DNA from: Gonocerus acuteangulatus
Taxonomy: Eukaryota > Arthropoda > Insecta > Hemiptera > Coreidae
Reading direction: 5' to 3'
DNA length: 64,000 nt
Assembly (NCBI GenBank): GCA_946811695.1
Contig: OX328132.1
Span: 59,202,449-59,266,448, forward strand
Shown here: positions 1 through 12,598 of the stretch, piece after piece
How the letters are laid out: every line of letters begins with the position of its first letter
Position numbering within the stretch: position 1 is the stretch's first letter
Translations under genes and position numbers: made by a program
Notes under the pieces: model-generated
Seen by the model: only the letters and a program-made list of their open reading frames with translations
Told to the model about the DNA's origin: nothing
Database searches by the model: none

Positions 1-2616
1 GAGTCTACACCTATTCTATCTCTTCAAACGTGTGTCAACCTTAAATTAATTTCCCAAATTGAGTCAATTATTCAGGAGCCTTGGAAACAGAATTTTGTTT
101 TGCGCCATAAGGCAGTATTTGAGGGGATAGGAAGACTCCCTAATAAATATAGTATTAAACTATCTGATAATGCTGTACCTGTTGTTCGGCCAGTTCGGAG
201 GATTCCTGAATGTTTGAAGGATAGACTGAGAGGTGTGTTAAATGATTTAGAGGACCAAGGTGTGGTGGCAAAGGTGACGGAGCCAACTGATTGGGTGAAT
301 GACTTAGTAATTGTTGAGAAACCAGACTCTTCACTGACATTGTGCTTGAATCCTATGGACTTGAATAAATTTGTCAGGCGTGAACATTTTGAAATTCCAT
401 CAGTTGAAGGACTAACCTGCGAGTTGGCTGGCAGTACTGTTTATTCCGTTCTGAATTTGAAACAGGGGTTTTATCACATGGAGTTGGATGAGGCTTCAAG
501 TTTCATGTGCACATTCAACACTCCTTTTGGGCGATATAGATTCTTGAGGGCCCCTTTTGGTTTGGCAAGCAATCCAGAAATATTTCAGCGGGAGATGATC
601 AAGATTTTCGGAGATATAGATGGCTTAGAGATTTTTTTTGATGACCTGATAGTACATGCTAAGACAGAACGTGAGCATGATTTAATTTTAGATAAGGCTA
701 TGGATCGAGCTTTAAAGAATGGCTTTCGCTTTAATTCGGATAAATTGCAATACAAAGTGAAGTCTGTCAAATATTTGGGAATGATATTTTCAGCAGAAGG
801 GGCAAGGTGCGACCCTGATCGGGTAAAAATGATTAAAAATATGCCTGAACCTCGAACTAAAAAACAATTACAGAGGTTTATGGGAGTCGTCAACTATTTA
901 AATCCTTTTCTTCCAAATTTAGCTGAGCAGTCAGCGCCTCTTCGCATACTTTTGAAGAATGGCGTGAAATGGTGTTGGGGGGAAGAACAACAGCTATCTT
1001 TTGAACGAATAAAAGAGTTGTTATATAATACACCAATATTGCAGCTGTTTGACCCCAAGTTGGATGTTACATTACAGTGTGATGCTTCAAAGGGATCACT
1101 GGGCGTGTGCCTCCTACAAAATGGTAAACCTGTTTCTTTTTCATCTCGGAGTTTGACACCAACAGAGCAGAGATATTCCATGGTTGAAAAGGAGCTGTTG
1201 GGTATCTGCTATGGAGTACAGCGATACCATCAATTTATATATGGGCATCCAGTAACTGTCCACACCGACCATCGTCCCTTAGTGGCCATTCTACGGAAGG
1301 ACATTCACAAGAATACGGCAAGGATACAGAGGATGCAGCTGAAACTCTTGAAGTATCAGCTGGATGTCCAATACAGGCCAGGAAATCAGATGTATATAGC
1401 CGATTTTTTGTCGAGGATTCCGAATTCTGAGCATGTCTCAGATGACCCATCATTACTGGAGGTCGTACATTCGGTCAGTCTTTGCGATTATCTCCCAGTT
1501 AGTGAAAAATTTCTCTTAGAGCTGAAGGAAGAAACTGAAAAAGACGAGATCCTTAATTGTGTAATTAGAATGGTTGATGGAGGCTGGGAGGATATGCATC
1601 GTCCAGACTTAGGTGCGGACATTAAATATTATTATAAGCTGAAAAATGAGTTGTTTGTAAAAGAAGGTGTACTTTTTTTCAACGATCGGATTGTCATCCC
1701 GAAGGGTCTTCAGAGGGCTACGCTACAAAAAATTCACGATCGCTCGCATTGTGGCGTAAACAAAACCAGAAACCTAGCAAAAACTGTAGTTTTTTGGAGA
1801 AATATGGGAAGTGAAATAGAAAAATATGTGCTGGGATGTTTTGTGTGCAACAGTCATTACTCGAGAAATGTGAAGGAGCCTTTACTTCCTTCCGAGCTTC
1901 CATTGTACCCTTTCCAAAAAGTTGGTATAGATCTATGCCAGGAAAACAAAGATTTATATCTGGTTCTAGAAGATTATTATTCTAGGTGGTTAGAAATAAT
2001 TCCTATTGCTTCAAAGTCAGTAGCGTGCATTATAAGGAGTTTGAACCCTGTTTTTGCCACTCATGGCGTTCCACAATTTGTGTGAAGTCCTTTCAACAGC
2101 TTCGAATTCCGTGAATTTGGTCGAGATTGGGGATTCACAAAGGTAACTTCAAGCCCTGGATATCCCAAGTCGAATGGTATGGCAGAAAAAGGAGTAGACA
2201 TAGCGAAAAGGATTCTCAGAAGAAACAAGGATTGGCAGAGAGCGTTGCTGCATTACCGTTCAACTCCTTTGCAGTCTTTGGGAGGTCTTGCACCATCTCA
2301 AATGTTGATGAGTAGGAAACTAAGGTCAGAAATTCCTATGGTTTCCAGTTCTTTAATGCCCAAGATAGTTGACAGAGAGCTTTTTGAAGAGATAGATGAT
2401 TTGAACAAACGGAAGATGAAGGTTCATTATGACAGATCAGCTACCAAGGAAAGAAAACCCTTCTCAGTTGGTGATATTGGAATCAAGAGGAATGGCGTAC
2501 AGGCAAGATAGATAGAAGATTGAAGGAACCGCGATCTTACTTGATCAGAGACGATGAAACCGGTGCTGTCTACAGGAGAACATCAGTTCATATATGAGAG
2601 TCTTCAAGGAGTATAA
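1..2616 (+). pseudogene. pol: gypsy-type Pol: RT, RNase H, integrase (broken)
   Basis: Frame 1 is open from base 1 to a TGA at 2083-2085. The RT palm is around 330-800; motif A reads LNLKQGF, so the usual catalytic Asp is Asn (codon 454-456), and the active-site box is FFDD (about 634-645) instead of Y-x-D-D. RNase H follows at about 1065-1300 (QCDAS, KELLGI, TDHRPL). An integrase HHCC-type zinc finger lies near 1730-1850 and the first catalytic Asp of the core (GIDLC) near 1930. At the TGA the usual block with the second catalytic Asp is missing. The same frame then resumes through the GYP/NGMAE region to a stop at 2509-2511, and a different frame continues to about 2616 with the typical C-terminal RxSYL stretch. 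It is a pseudogene with a lost catalytic residue, one nonsense codon, one small deletion and one frameshift. Confidence 0.9.
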
Positions 2617-2824
2617 TTTCAAATAAGAAAAATGTTTTAATGTTTTCTAGTTCATATTAGGAGCTCTAAGGCCATGTGTTTTGTATTTTTTTTTTGTTCC
2701 CACCTTTGTTTTCTTAAGATATTTCTTTTCATTTATTTTTCTGTTTTGCCATTGAAGTTTTTTATTTATGTAATTTTAAATTTGTATATATGTATATTGA
2801 ATCTGTACTATCGGTAGCTAAATT

Positions 2825-2834
2825 GAGGTGGGAG
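2825..2834 (+). other. polypurine tract
   Basis: A ten-base purine run directly abuts the TG that opens the 3' LTR. This is the expected plus-strand primer site of an LTR retrotransposon. Confidence 0.7.
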
Positions 2835-3044
2835 TGTTTGGTAGTACAATGTTATCTACTGTGTAGTGAGTAGTTCAGATAAGGCCCGCTAGAGTCGCTT
2901 GTAAAACATATGGTACTTAGATTGTCATTCTTAAACAAAAGACACTAGGTAGTTTTCCAGCAGTTTGAGAGATACAGCCATGTAATAAAGAGATGCTATT
3001 TACTATTTAATCTGTGCGAGTTATTTACACCTAATTACTAAACA
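2835..3044 (+). repeat. 3' LTR (about 210 bp)
   Basis: It starts TGTTTGGTA and ends TACTAAACA; these ends are inverted repeats matching at 8 of 9 positions and carry the canonical TG...CA. An AATAAA-type polyadenylation signal lies near 2985. It sits immediately after the polypurine tract and after the end of pol. The length is short but within the range for gypsy elements. The 5' LTR is outside the window, so identity and age cannot be estimated. Confidence 0.8.
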
Positions 3045-3081
3045 GAAAGTAGGTGTAGCATGGCACACTGGGAAACAGCTA

Positions 3082-3082
<1 letters not shown>

Positions 3083-3142
<60 letters not shown>
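3083..3142. repeat. (TA)n microsatellite
   Basis: About 30 TA units, directly flanked on the right by a short tandem repeat at 3145-3345. Confidence 0.97.
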
Positions 3143-3144
<2 letters not shown>

Positions 3145-3145
<1 letters not shown>

Positions 3146-3345
3146 CACGTGCCTGTCTGTTTGTTCCTTATACAAATCCACACCGTTTGACCGATTTTGA
3201 CCAAACTTGGCACACAGGTAGGTCTTGACCCGGGAAGTCTCGTAGGCTTGGTCAAAAAAGTATACCAGCTGTCTGTCTGTATGTTTGTTTCTTTACAAAT
3301 CCACACTGGTATAGCAGGGCGCGCCGGGAACAGCAAGTTCTAAAT
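3145..3345. repeat. two-unit tandem repeat, unit about 119 bp
   Basis: Two diverged units start near 3151 and 3270. Each opens with CTGTCTGT-rich sequence and continues to AATCCACAC. The first includes a GACCGATTTTGACCAAACTTGG-like stretch (about 3188-3210). This style of repeat next to (TA)n is common in arthropod non-autonomous elements. The preceding AGCTAGT at about 3077 resembles a Helitron CTAG end, but I see no other Helitron hallmark. Confidence 0.5.
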
Positions 3346-3919
3346 AATTTTAATAAAAGTGGATTTTTGATTTGAGTTTCACGATTAAACTTTACGAGCT
3401 GGAGGGCGCTAGGTCGAGTGCTAATAGCGTATTACAGCACAATTTGGGTAATCTGGCGCTGCACAGTGGGGACAAACGACTTTTTGTGTTTCAAAAAAGG
3501 CTACTGTCTTTCATTCTTGAATTATGATAAATTTACGTTTTGAAGATGTCAGTCTGATTTTTTCCAAGACTAACCAGGATTTGAATGTTTAATTTCAACC
3601 ATATCAGTGCTAATATTTAGTTAGATGAAAAATGAAATATTATTTTATGTTCAATTGTAAAAGTTCGTGAAATATTTACACGAAATTCAATAAACAGGGG
3701 AAACAAAAAACAAAAATCTGGCTAGACTAAATTATTCTAAATTTTATTAGTTTTCATTTAAAAAAAAAAGAAAAAGAAAATGCATTTAAATCGGTTACGC
3801 TTTAGAGACTGCACCTAGTCTTTTTTTAAACACGAATTAAATTGTCGTTTGGCCCCACTGTACGTCGTCCATAAGAAAGGGTGCGTTTACACCTGATAGT
3901 TATTGCATGATATTTATGT

Positions 3920-3965
3920 CAGACAGAAATTGTGACTAATGTAAACTGCAAACAATTTCTGTCTG
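3920..3965. repeat. hairpin, 13-bp perfect arms
   Basis: Bases 3920-3932 (CAGACAGAAATTG) are the reverse complement of 3953-3965, with a 20-nt loop. Function unknown. Confidence 0.7.
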
Positions 3966-4298
3966 AGATATATATTTCTGTCACGAGCAATAAGGGGTCT
4001 TTTACATCTGTCACTTCTCGCCGGAAATATTGCCCACTCATATCTCTTTTTTCTTTAAAAAAAAAAAAAAACGAAACACTACACTCGTCTAAAAAAATTA
4101 CAGCTTCTGCTATGTTTGAATGAACCATATCAGCAACTGAGAAGAGACTGGAATTGGCGAACAGAACCCTCCACTACCGTGTGTAAGGAAAACAGAGGCG
4201 AACTTGGTTTGGTGGTCTATGGCGGCTTTTAGTATATACCAAGCTATCCGACATCAAAACTGTAATAGCCGGGATATTTGTACTCAAGAATACTCTAT

Positions 4299-4330
4299 AC
4301 TCGGAGTTTTCATACATGAAAACTCCGAGT
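4299..4330. repeat. near-perfect palindrome, 15-bp arms
   Basis: ACTCGGAGTTTTCAT at 4299-4313 is perfectly complementary in inverted orientation to 4316-4330, separated by two bases. No surrounding element ends were recognised. Confidence 0.85.
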
Positions 4331-5318
4331 GAAACTATGTACGTAATTTATGTGTCTCTCCCACCAAACCAGTAATTACAGTCTACTATTAACTATATAT
4401 TGCCATGCTAATGTATGCAGATGGTTTAATTATAATTGGCAAATTCCACCATGCAGTTAAAAGTCATCAGTAAAAATATACAAACTAAAGAGCGAAGCAA
4501 CGGTTATAGTATGTATAAAAAAACCTTTTTTTTTTTTTTTTTTTTTTTTTTTGCAACATTACATTTCTTATACCGACGTGCTTGCATTAAAACAAAAACA
4601 ATAATGTAAAAAGACAATTGATTAAAATTGAAAATCTGCTCAGAATGCCTAGGCCCATACTTGGCATACGGAACTGGTTGGTTGATGCCCAACATCAGGA
4701 CAACTTCCGGAGGCTGATTCAAGAGGCCCTGATCTAGAAATGGGTTTAGGGCCAGCAAAGAAGAAGGAATATTAAACATATCTAGAAATGGTTCGTTTAA
4801 ATAGATACTAAAATTCTTGGAAACACAGTCTGGATCATGGAAAATCGATAATTATGTTTTTAACAAAATATTTTGTACATACTTTGAACACTTTCCGAAG
4901 GAATGTAGCTATTGAGGTTGTACTCATTAAATAAGTTTGAAAATTTATCTTCAAATATTAATCTATTTTATTTCCTAAAGTCAAAATCGTATTAAAATCG
5001 ACATTTATTTGATCAGCTCTATTTGGCCTTATTTTTTCTCCATTTCTATATCAACATTTTGGCTACAGCTATTACCACCTTAATATTTTGCTGTAACATT
5101 TTCTATGAACTAATATGGGCATGGTCTTCTGTTTCTCTGTTTTTCCCCATTTAAGGGTCTAAAATTTCTATTTTCTTGGAGATTTGATTGGGGTGGACAT
5201 TTAAATTTTTTATCGGTAGAGTTTGTATAAAAATGTATCATTCCCGCCGGAAATTTGAAAAAAAAAATATCAGCAGTTCGTATTACAAGATTTCCACTCG
5301 ATATCAGATTTAAGAACA

Positions 5319-5365
5319 GAGCAGTAAGGAAACGCGCTAAGATGGCGTAGTTCTTGCGAGTCGAG
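5319..5365 (-). repeat. shared element terminus (GCGCTAAGATG type)
   Basis: The stretch reading GGAAACGCGCTAAGATGGCG matches, allowing mismatches, the reverse complement of 34245-34300 and also 6164-6200. It is probably an end of the TIR family described at 34279-35562. Confidence 0.55.
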
Positions 5366-5672
5366 CGAAATTCATTTTATATCATGGTATAATATTCACA
5401 TACACATGCGAGGCTAGCTATAAAAATAATAATTTCTAAGGAATATAAACTAACAGTGGCTGAAAAATAAACGAGTCGAGTTATTGACAAGATCAATCGG
5501 ATGTTATCAATCAGTTCTATTGACCCTAATTTCATTTGGATGGAATGACAGTGAAAGCGATATGACGATTAAAAATACTGAAAATATTTAGAAATACCAG
5601 GCTGCCGAGAGAACGACTACTTCTCTTGTATGCGCTATAGACGTAATTTCCTCGTTACTGATGGCAATGAAG

Positions 5673-5922
5673 CATGGGCGTATATAGAAAATAATTTCGG
5701 GGGAGGCTGGGAAAACTTCAGGGGGGGGGGCTGGTACCATTTCTGGGGTATGGAATACTAAAAATTTAGAACTTGGAATAGTTTTAGCCAATTAAAACGC
5801 TATTACACCTAAAATAAAATATTCTTTATGAACTAAGTAATCTTATTTAATTTATTTTTAAACGTTTTATGACACATTTTTGCCGATCAAATCAAAATGT
5901 CGGGGGGGGGGGGCTGAAGCCC
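5673..5922 (+). repeat. 250-bp GGGCGTATATAG repeat, copy 1
   Basis: It starts CATGGGCGTATATAGAAAAT and ends in a G-run followed by CTGAAGCCCC. Two other copies are at 7861-8110 and 18503-18706 in the same orientation. In copy 2 the far end reads ATACGCCCATG, complementary to the start, so the ends are short terminal inverted repeats. It is probably a MITE or SINE-like element without coding capacity. Confidence 0.75.
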
Positions 5923-6770
5923 CAAATAAGCCAAAAACGAGCATTTTAGTAAAACAAGGCAAGAAAATGAGAAACGTATTTGTAATAGTGTTTTCCTACA
6001 GGGAAAGTTGAGAAGGCGGAAGGAGTAATTTGCGCTTATACTGTCAGTTTCCTGCTGCGGTGCATAAAATCTTGCTTCTCTTTCAGATTTCATGTTTCAT
6101 TTTTGACGAATGATGGAAACAAACTTATAACTGTTTCTATTCCTTTACAAATGTAAGGATAATAACGGAAACGCGCTAAGATGACGCAGGTCGTCCTTTT
6201 TTGCCGTGGATATGTATTATGTTGTGAGTCAGGAAGAACATAAGTCCGCTTTGACCAACACCAAAGACGATAACATTTACAAAACAGATCTCAGCTAATG
6301 TAATACCAAAATGGTCAAAATTCATTAGATATAATATGTGGAATCTAAATTTAATTTCTCAACCCGACATGGCGGTCCGAAAAAAAATGTTGACATACTT
6401 ACGTGAGTCGAAATTTTTTATCTCCATCATAACATAAACATTGTTAGAGCCAATATTTAGCACCTGATTAAAAATTTTTCGTTCAAATTGTTGCGAAACC
6501 CAAAAAACTCCCATGTAAAATTTCCAAATAAGTATGCATACATTTGTTTATTTTATTGGCAGAAGGCCAATCAATTAAACCTTGTTTACTAATTACTCAT
6601 TTTATTCAAAAACTCTTCTACCGATCTCACATCAGATGATGCCTCTTGAGGGGTACTATGGCTATTTCAGTCCTAATTCTGTAGCACTAGGAAGGCTGCT
6701 AAAGGGGCCTCGTCCAAATTAAGATCATATAACCTAATAAAAAGTCCGTCACGCAGGAGCTGCATAACTA
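5923..6770. other. no recognisable gene; second shared terminus at about 6164-6200
   Basis: The region contains the GCGCTAAGATG terminus motif (about 6172-6185) and, close to 6743, a sequence resembling the AGTCCG...CGCAGG segment seen at 8755 and 34250. No coding sequence was identified. Confidence 0.5.
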
Positions 6771-7652
6771 AGCACTTTCCTCAGAATTTGGGTAGTGTAG
6801 ACTGCTTTCCAGAACAATTTGCTTAAAATATCCTACATAAATAAAATAAAAACATGAATAGTTCTCTTATAAATTTGTAATGAGTAACTGATCAATTATT
6901 AATTTGCTTCCAGAGTTATGTTTACTACACATGGTACCTATTACACTACGTAATAAATACAAAAACCTCATATTATCGTATTTTGATCTAACGCAGGAAC
7001 AGGATACAGTCACTCTAGTGGTAGAAAGCGCTCCTTGCGGAGGCTTTGTGAGCCTACGTCTGGCGTGCTTTTCTATTGAAATATATTACAAATTAAACCC
7101 CCGCTTTCCGATTGACCGATTCAGCTCATTTTTACAACACTTCTTTCTCGTGAGTTACCCACGACGTATACCGCGTTTCGTTACAATACAGCAGAAATTA
7201 CGACCGGTATGAGTATAATAGGAATTTGGGTCCGGAGTAAACCCCCCCTTCTAATGAACCGAGTCAGTTTATTTTTACAACACATATTTACCTGTAGATT
7301 ACCACTACGAATACCGAGTTTCGTCGAAATATACCAAAAATCACGGCTGGTAGTGGCGAATTGGTATTGTGGGTCCGGAGTAACCCCCCCCCCCTTCTAA
7401 TGAACCGATTTAGTTCATTTTTATATCTCAATTTTCTCTCTATATTAACACAACGAATACCAAGTTTCGTTGAAATATAACAAATATTACGGCTGACATA
7501 GTCAAATTAGTGTTATGGGTTCGGGGTAAACCCCCCCTTCTGGTGGACCGACTTTAGTGGTTAACGAACTCGTTCAATCGTTTGCTAATTGAATGCTATA
7601 TACCAAGTTTCGTGACGAAAAAACAAAAACTCTGGCCGCTATCGTGTTAACA

Positions 7653-7693
<41 letters not shown>

Positions 7694-7812
7694 TTTAACG
7701 GGGGTCATTTTCGGTGTCTACTAGGTAGGATCGATAAAGATTTGAAGAAATTTTTCAAAAATTCCGTCATGAGTCCAACCTCAATAGCTACTTTCCTTCG
7801 GAGGAAAGTGCT
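6771..7812 (+). mobile_element. 1.04-kb non-autonomous TIR element, copy A
   Basis: The left end AGCACTTTCCTC (6771-6782) is the exact reverse complement of the right end GAGGAAAGTGCT (7801-7812). Inside are three tandem units of about 144 bp (starting near 7114, 7256 and 7402), each with a C-run just before CTAATGAACCGA-like sequence, then a (TA)n array at about 7659-7690. A second copy in inverse orientation is at 15027-16091. There is no transposase, so it is a non-autonomous DNA element. No clear target-site duplication was found, so the superfamily is open. Confidence 0.8.
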
Positions 7813-7860
7813 AAAAGCTTGTGAGCTTGTTCGCCTAGATCTGCGAAACGGCCCACTGAG

Positions 7861-8110
7861 CCATGGACGTATATAGAAAATAATTTCGGGATGGGCTGGG
7901 AAAATTTCGGGGGGCTGAGACCATTTCCGGGGTATGGAATACTAAAAATTTAGAGCTTGGGGTAGTTTTAGGCAACTGAAACGCTATTACACGTAAAATA
8001 AAATATGTTTTATGAACTAAGTGATCTAATTTAATTTATTTTTAAGGGTTTTTACCATCAAATCAAAATTTCGGGAGGGGCTGCAGCCCCCCCCCCTTAA
8101 TACGCCCATG
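7861..8110 (+). repeat. 250-bp GGGCGTATATAG repeat, copy 2
   Basis: Homologous along its length to 5673-5922, sharing AGAAAATAATTTCGGG, GGGGTATGGAATACTAAAAA and the closing G-run/CTGCAGCCCC. The right end TACGCCCATG is the inverted counterpart of the left end. Confidence 0.75.
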
Positions 8111-10047
8111 CACTGAGCATCGTCCCTAAATGAAGTAAGTTCGAGCAAGGAGGGGAACCGTCGCCACAGGCTCTCAGCCCCTTCTGAATTTGCTCCCAAC
8201 CAGAATAACCGGAACAGCTGTTGTATATGCTCTCGTCCGCCCTTGACCCAAAGCTGCATCTGCCAACTCTCCCCTATTCCGTGTTGCTTCCTCAGTGCTT
8301 ACCGCTCCTTTCTAGGACTGATGTCGATGTACTTCAACTAGGGATCTTAATGTAATCACCAGTGGGTGATATTGTGATGTTTACGTGATACGTGTTGTTT
8401 AGCGAAGTGAATCTTGTTTGCGAAGCATATCGTTGTGTGATTTTTATTGTGTTCTGCAGAAAATCTTCAATCTGTCTTTGGATGCCTTCTTGAAGCTACA
8501 CACAACCAGCGTGCATTATAAGGAATACTCAGGTGGTCTTTCCTAGTGTAAATATTACCGGAATTTATTGTGTTCTGATTATCTTTTGACATCAAAGATG
8601 TTACCTGTTTGTAATACCCCTCTAATACAATAGATTTCTACTATTTGAGTTCCAACATTTACTCGAATCTATTGGAAAGTAATTGAAGTCAAAGTTTAAT
8701 TTCATAATCTAACAAAGAGTAGCGAAAGCAATTTTGAAATTCGGGATCCAAGTATAAATAAAGTCCGATTCGCAGGTACTGCGCAATCTTTGCGCAATTC
8801 CGTAATTCTTAATCCTTGTCTCATTTGGAGATCTTGGAATATTCTGTCGCTAATTTAACCACCAATGACATCTGGAAGGAAAATGAGCTTTCAGGTGCCA
8901 CAATGCATGCTACAACATACTGTAGCGGAAATTACTAACTCGGCCTCTTCGACTTCCACTTGAAATGCCATATTACAAACATCAGAAAAAAATAATTGTT
9001 TCTCATTTTAAGTTTTTCGTTTTACTTGCAGATTCATTTTTCTACTGAAAGCAATTAAAAAATATTCAAGCAATGAAAAACTTTATAAAACAAACAAGAA
9101 GCCACAGATGGTGCTAATGACATCAGCAGTCGATGCACCAAAAAAAAAGTACAAACACATAGGACAATTCAAAACAACGGAACCAACACATTCTAAGTTT
9201 TTTAAGCTCTTAATTCACCAAGAGATCGCCAATCGAATTTTACTACAAAACCGACTTTCTAGTGAATTCAGTAAACTTTCGAATAATTTCTTTCCACTTG
9301 CAACAATTTTTGAACCGTTTTAAAAATATTTAAGAAAATATAGGACAATCCCAAAAATCCTCATGTTTGTTGTTTCAATTTGTTTAACCGACATTTAAAT
9401 ATCTTTGTTTGGATGAATGTCAAATGTCTAAAACAATTTTTAACTTAATTTATTGTTTCTGAACAGCCAAACCGAAAATTAGTGGAGAAAACTAGTTTTG
9501 ACTATCCGTTAAGGATTGTTAACATTGTAAATAAATAAATCATTTAAGGGTTAAAACGATCAAAATCAAAGTTATTTTCATGAATTTATAAAAAACAATT
9601 AAATCAATATTTTTCAATTCTTTATACCTAACATTTTATATGGGATGTTAAAGTATTAAAAAAGAAAGTTTCAATTATTCGAGAAAAACAATGGTGACAT
9701 GTGCCTGACAAACGGAAACCCTCTTTTTTACGAGCGATACTCTGCAGGCGGTAATTTTTAATCTAAAATGAAAAACTAAAATTATTTCGAAACAAGAAGC
9801 TTAAATCTAGTAAAGTACGTAGGATTTTTAAGAAATATTAATTTTTTTCGAAAATGGTGAACAATTATTCATTTTCTATTGAAAACTCCGTGGAAAATCG
9901 GCCATAAAATCGTTATAATTCAATGAATCGAATACATCCTACGATCTTTACTATTAAATATCAGTTGGAAGCTGTAGTTAAAATTGGAAGTTGATCGGGC
10001 AAAACTTGAAGACGCCAGAGCCTCGCCTGAGTTGAAATACAGTTTCG
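8111..10047. other. no recognisable gene; decayed repeats
   Basis: An AGTCCGATTCGCAGG...GCGCAATTCCG stretch at about 8763-8803 resembles the left end of the element at 34279. Around 9190-9330 there is a diverged relative of that element's interior (the AATTCAGTAAACTTTCGAAT segment). No intact coding sequence was seen. Confidence 0.45.
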
Positions 10048-10332
10048 AGAAAACGACTTTTTTTTTTTTTGATTCCATACCTCAGTAACCCTGAGGTGTG
10101 GCCGTTTATGTACTACATGCCCCATGCATTGCATATCGCATGTATTTTTGTATACAATATTTTACAATTACCTAAATTACATACTTTTCCAAACTAATTC
10201 ATCTAAATAGTAAACATAAAATGATTTAATAATTAATTAAACTGTAATCATGTTATGATGAACGTTATATGTAGAAAATAAAAATTAAATAAGATTATTA
10301 AATTCAAATAAATTAAATAAACGAAGTGGTTC

Positions 10333-12374
10333 TTATCTTCGAAGATTTTGGTCTTCCGTGATCTGGTTGCTGAAGGTTTTCAAAGCTCCCTTGAAGTTCC
10401 TGTACAGCAGAGCAGGACTCGCCGGCCACTGGTTTCCAGCTCCTGTACCCACGCGTTCCAGCTCCTGTCTGTAGTCATCGGTCAGTCGGCTGTCGTATAA
10501 GAGGTGTGTGTATGTCTGCTCTGTATATTCGTCACAAGGACATGTGGCTGAGTCTCTAATTCTAAATCTGTGGAGGTAAGAATTTACTTGTCCGTGTCCT
10601 GTTAGAAGCTGAGTCAGTCTGTATGAGTGGGTTGTTAGTCCTTTTGGTTTATCGATTTTTGGACTGAAGTTATATAAATGTCGGCCTTTTGTGGATTCGT
10701 CCCATCTTTGTTGCCACAATTCGACACTCTTCTCTTTAAGTACATATTTTAGATGTTTTTGTGATATCTTATCATAGCTGATGGGTAATAGCTGATCCGC
10801 TGCAGCTGATTTAGCGAGCAGGTCCGCCATCTCATTCCCCTCTAAGCCTGCATGCGCCTTAACCCATTGTAAGTGTATATAGCTGTCGTATGTTTTCAGG
10901 TAGTGGATCGCGAAGTCTGTTGTTTATTATTTTTTCTAAAGAAACCTTACTATCAGTATTTATTTGTATGTGTGTGCTTGGTGTAAAGAGTGTCGTTTTT
11001 GTGTATTCTAAGGATTGATAAATTGCAAATAGTTCAGCTTGATTGTTTTTGCAAAGTAATGAGAGCCGAAATTTCTATCTGTCGATGAAGTCTCCGTTTT
11101 TGTATACTACAAACGCATACCCAACTCTGTGTTCGTCCTTGCTTTCGTCCGTGTAGAAAGTATAGTCTGGTTCAGTGAATTTGTCGTTTATATTTAGCTT
11201 TAGGATTTCTGATGGATGAATCCAGTCATGTAAGGGTGTTTGATATTCAATTGTTGTTGCGTCAGTGGTGCCCGTGCTTTGTTTAAGTTTACAAAGTTGG
11301 TAATACTGTATGAGTTGGTTTGCTTGTATAGTAATTGGTGTGATGTTGGCTAAGACGCATGCAGCCTCATAGGACAAAGTTCGATATCCTTTACAAATTT
11401 TTATGGCTATAAGCCTTTATACTCGTTCGAGTTTCTTGATATTGTATTTTTTAGTTATTCCGTTTTTCCAAGTTGAGATTGCGTAAGTTAAGCACGGTAG
11501 AATTGCTCCTTTATAAATTACTTCGAGTGCTTCACTCTGAAGACCCCAAGTTACTCTAGCAGATATAGAGAGTAAGTTTATTTGTTTTATTAATTTGTTT
11601 TGTAAGTTGTCAATGTGTTTGTTGAAGTTCAGGTTTTCGTCCAATATAACCCCTAGGTATTTGGTACAGTTTGCACGTTGAATATAGTCGTTCTGTAAGC
11701 GTAACGTAATATAACTCGATTTTGACGTACTGAATAAAAGTTTATTTCTCGTAGCCCATGTTTCTACAATTGTCCATATTCGATTGGCAGTTATCTGAAG
11801 TCCCTGAAAAAATGCTCGTCCCATTGATTCCAGGTGCTTTGTTTTTTCCTAGATTATTTATTATCTCAGTAAGTTCATTTTCAGAGAAATCAGGGTCGTC
11901 ATTTGTTTTTATTTGTTCATATATTTTTTGTCGCATATAAGAATGATGTTGAGTGTCAGTTGTAGGATCGTCGAATGGTGTTAGAATGGCACTAGCCACT
12001 AGACCACGGGAGACCCCTGCACTCACAATTATATACTTTTCTCTATTAAATATGATTTCGGCTACTGCATAGTCTTCATCTGAGAGATGATCTATAGCCA
12101 TACTGTGGAGTTTGCTAGTGGTTACTACTACACAAGCTCTAGGTCTATTGTCAGCTTGTTTATGAACAACCTTATATTTTCCACTAATTCGCATAACTTT
12201 ATTTCCTACTGCGTTAGGTTCTTGAAGCAATAAAATATCGACATCATTTCTTTCTATATATTCATTTAAAAGTAATGTAGCCTTCCACGAGCGCCTTAGG
12301 TTTAGTTGAATAATGTTAATATGTGGTTTTAAAGGTTTATTAGAAAATCTGTTCGTACTTTTATTGCTAGCCAT
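10333..12374 (-). pseudogene. non-LTR ORF2 relic: EN, RT thumb, RNase H
   Basis: The N-terminus (12374 downward) is an AP-endonuclease start (IIQLNLRRS, LLLQEP). About 130 residues in it joins directly to the RT entry motif NNLGKNKAPG (about 11850), so most of the endonuclease is deleted. A second gap removes the RT palm including its YxDD box. The RT C-terminal segment (TKYLGVILDENLNFNKHI) lies at about 11600-11690. RNase H follows (FYTDESKDE, about 11150) with internal stops. A 165-residue C-terminal frame (10333-10830) carries a CPC...H pattern typical of the end of such ORFs. Frames change at least twice, so it is a pseudogene. Confidence 0.88.
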
Positions 12375-12598
12375 AGGTTTTACCAGCTGGGCTGGAATTA
12401 GAAAGAAAATATGATTTGATAAATTCTGACCTAACCGCCCAAATATTTTAATTGTGAAGGGTGTTCATTATCTGCATTGTGTCATGAAAACAAAGAAGGT
12501 TATAAAATAATACATTATGGGTAAAATCATCGGAATTATGTTTATGCCTAGCTTTATTTAAGGTGTATATAATTATGATAAAAAATAAAATGTTGAAA

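Larger units (their letters stand above)
1..3044 (+). mobile_element. Ty3/gypsy LTR retrotransposon, 3' part, decayed
   Basis: The left edge of the window cuts into the pol region of an LTR retrotransposon, so the 5' LTR, gag and protease are not visible. What remains is reverse transcriptase, RNase H, integrase zinc finger, a broken integrase core and integrase C-terminus, then a polypurine tract and a 3' LTR. The order RT-RNaseH-integrase is that of Ty3/gypsy elements. The coding part carries an in-frame TGA and a downstream frame break, so this copy cannot be autonomous. Confidence 0.9.
3346..5318. other. AT-rich region without recognisable gene
   Basis: No coding sequence with a recognisable family was seen. 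The region has short hairpins at 3920-3965 and 4299-4330 and a T26 run at about 4526-4552. Open frames here are short and of low complexity. Confidence 0.5.

Noticed and set aside
3077..3082. Helitron 3' end (CTAG followed by T)
   Set aside because: No upstream hairpin, 5' TC end or Rep/helicase coding sequence was found.
8026..8259. Antisense 77-codon frame
   Set aside because: It begins in unrecognised sequence and runs into the 250-bp repeat; no motif supports it.
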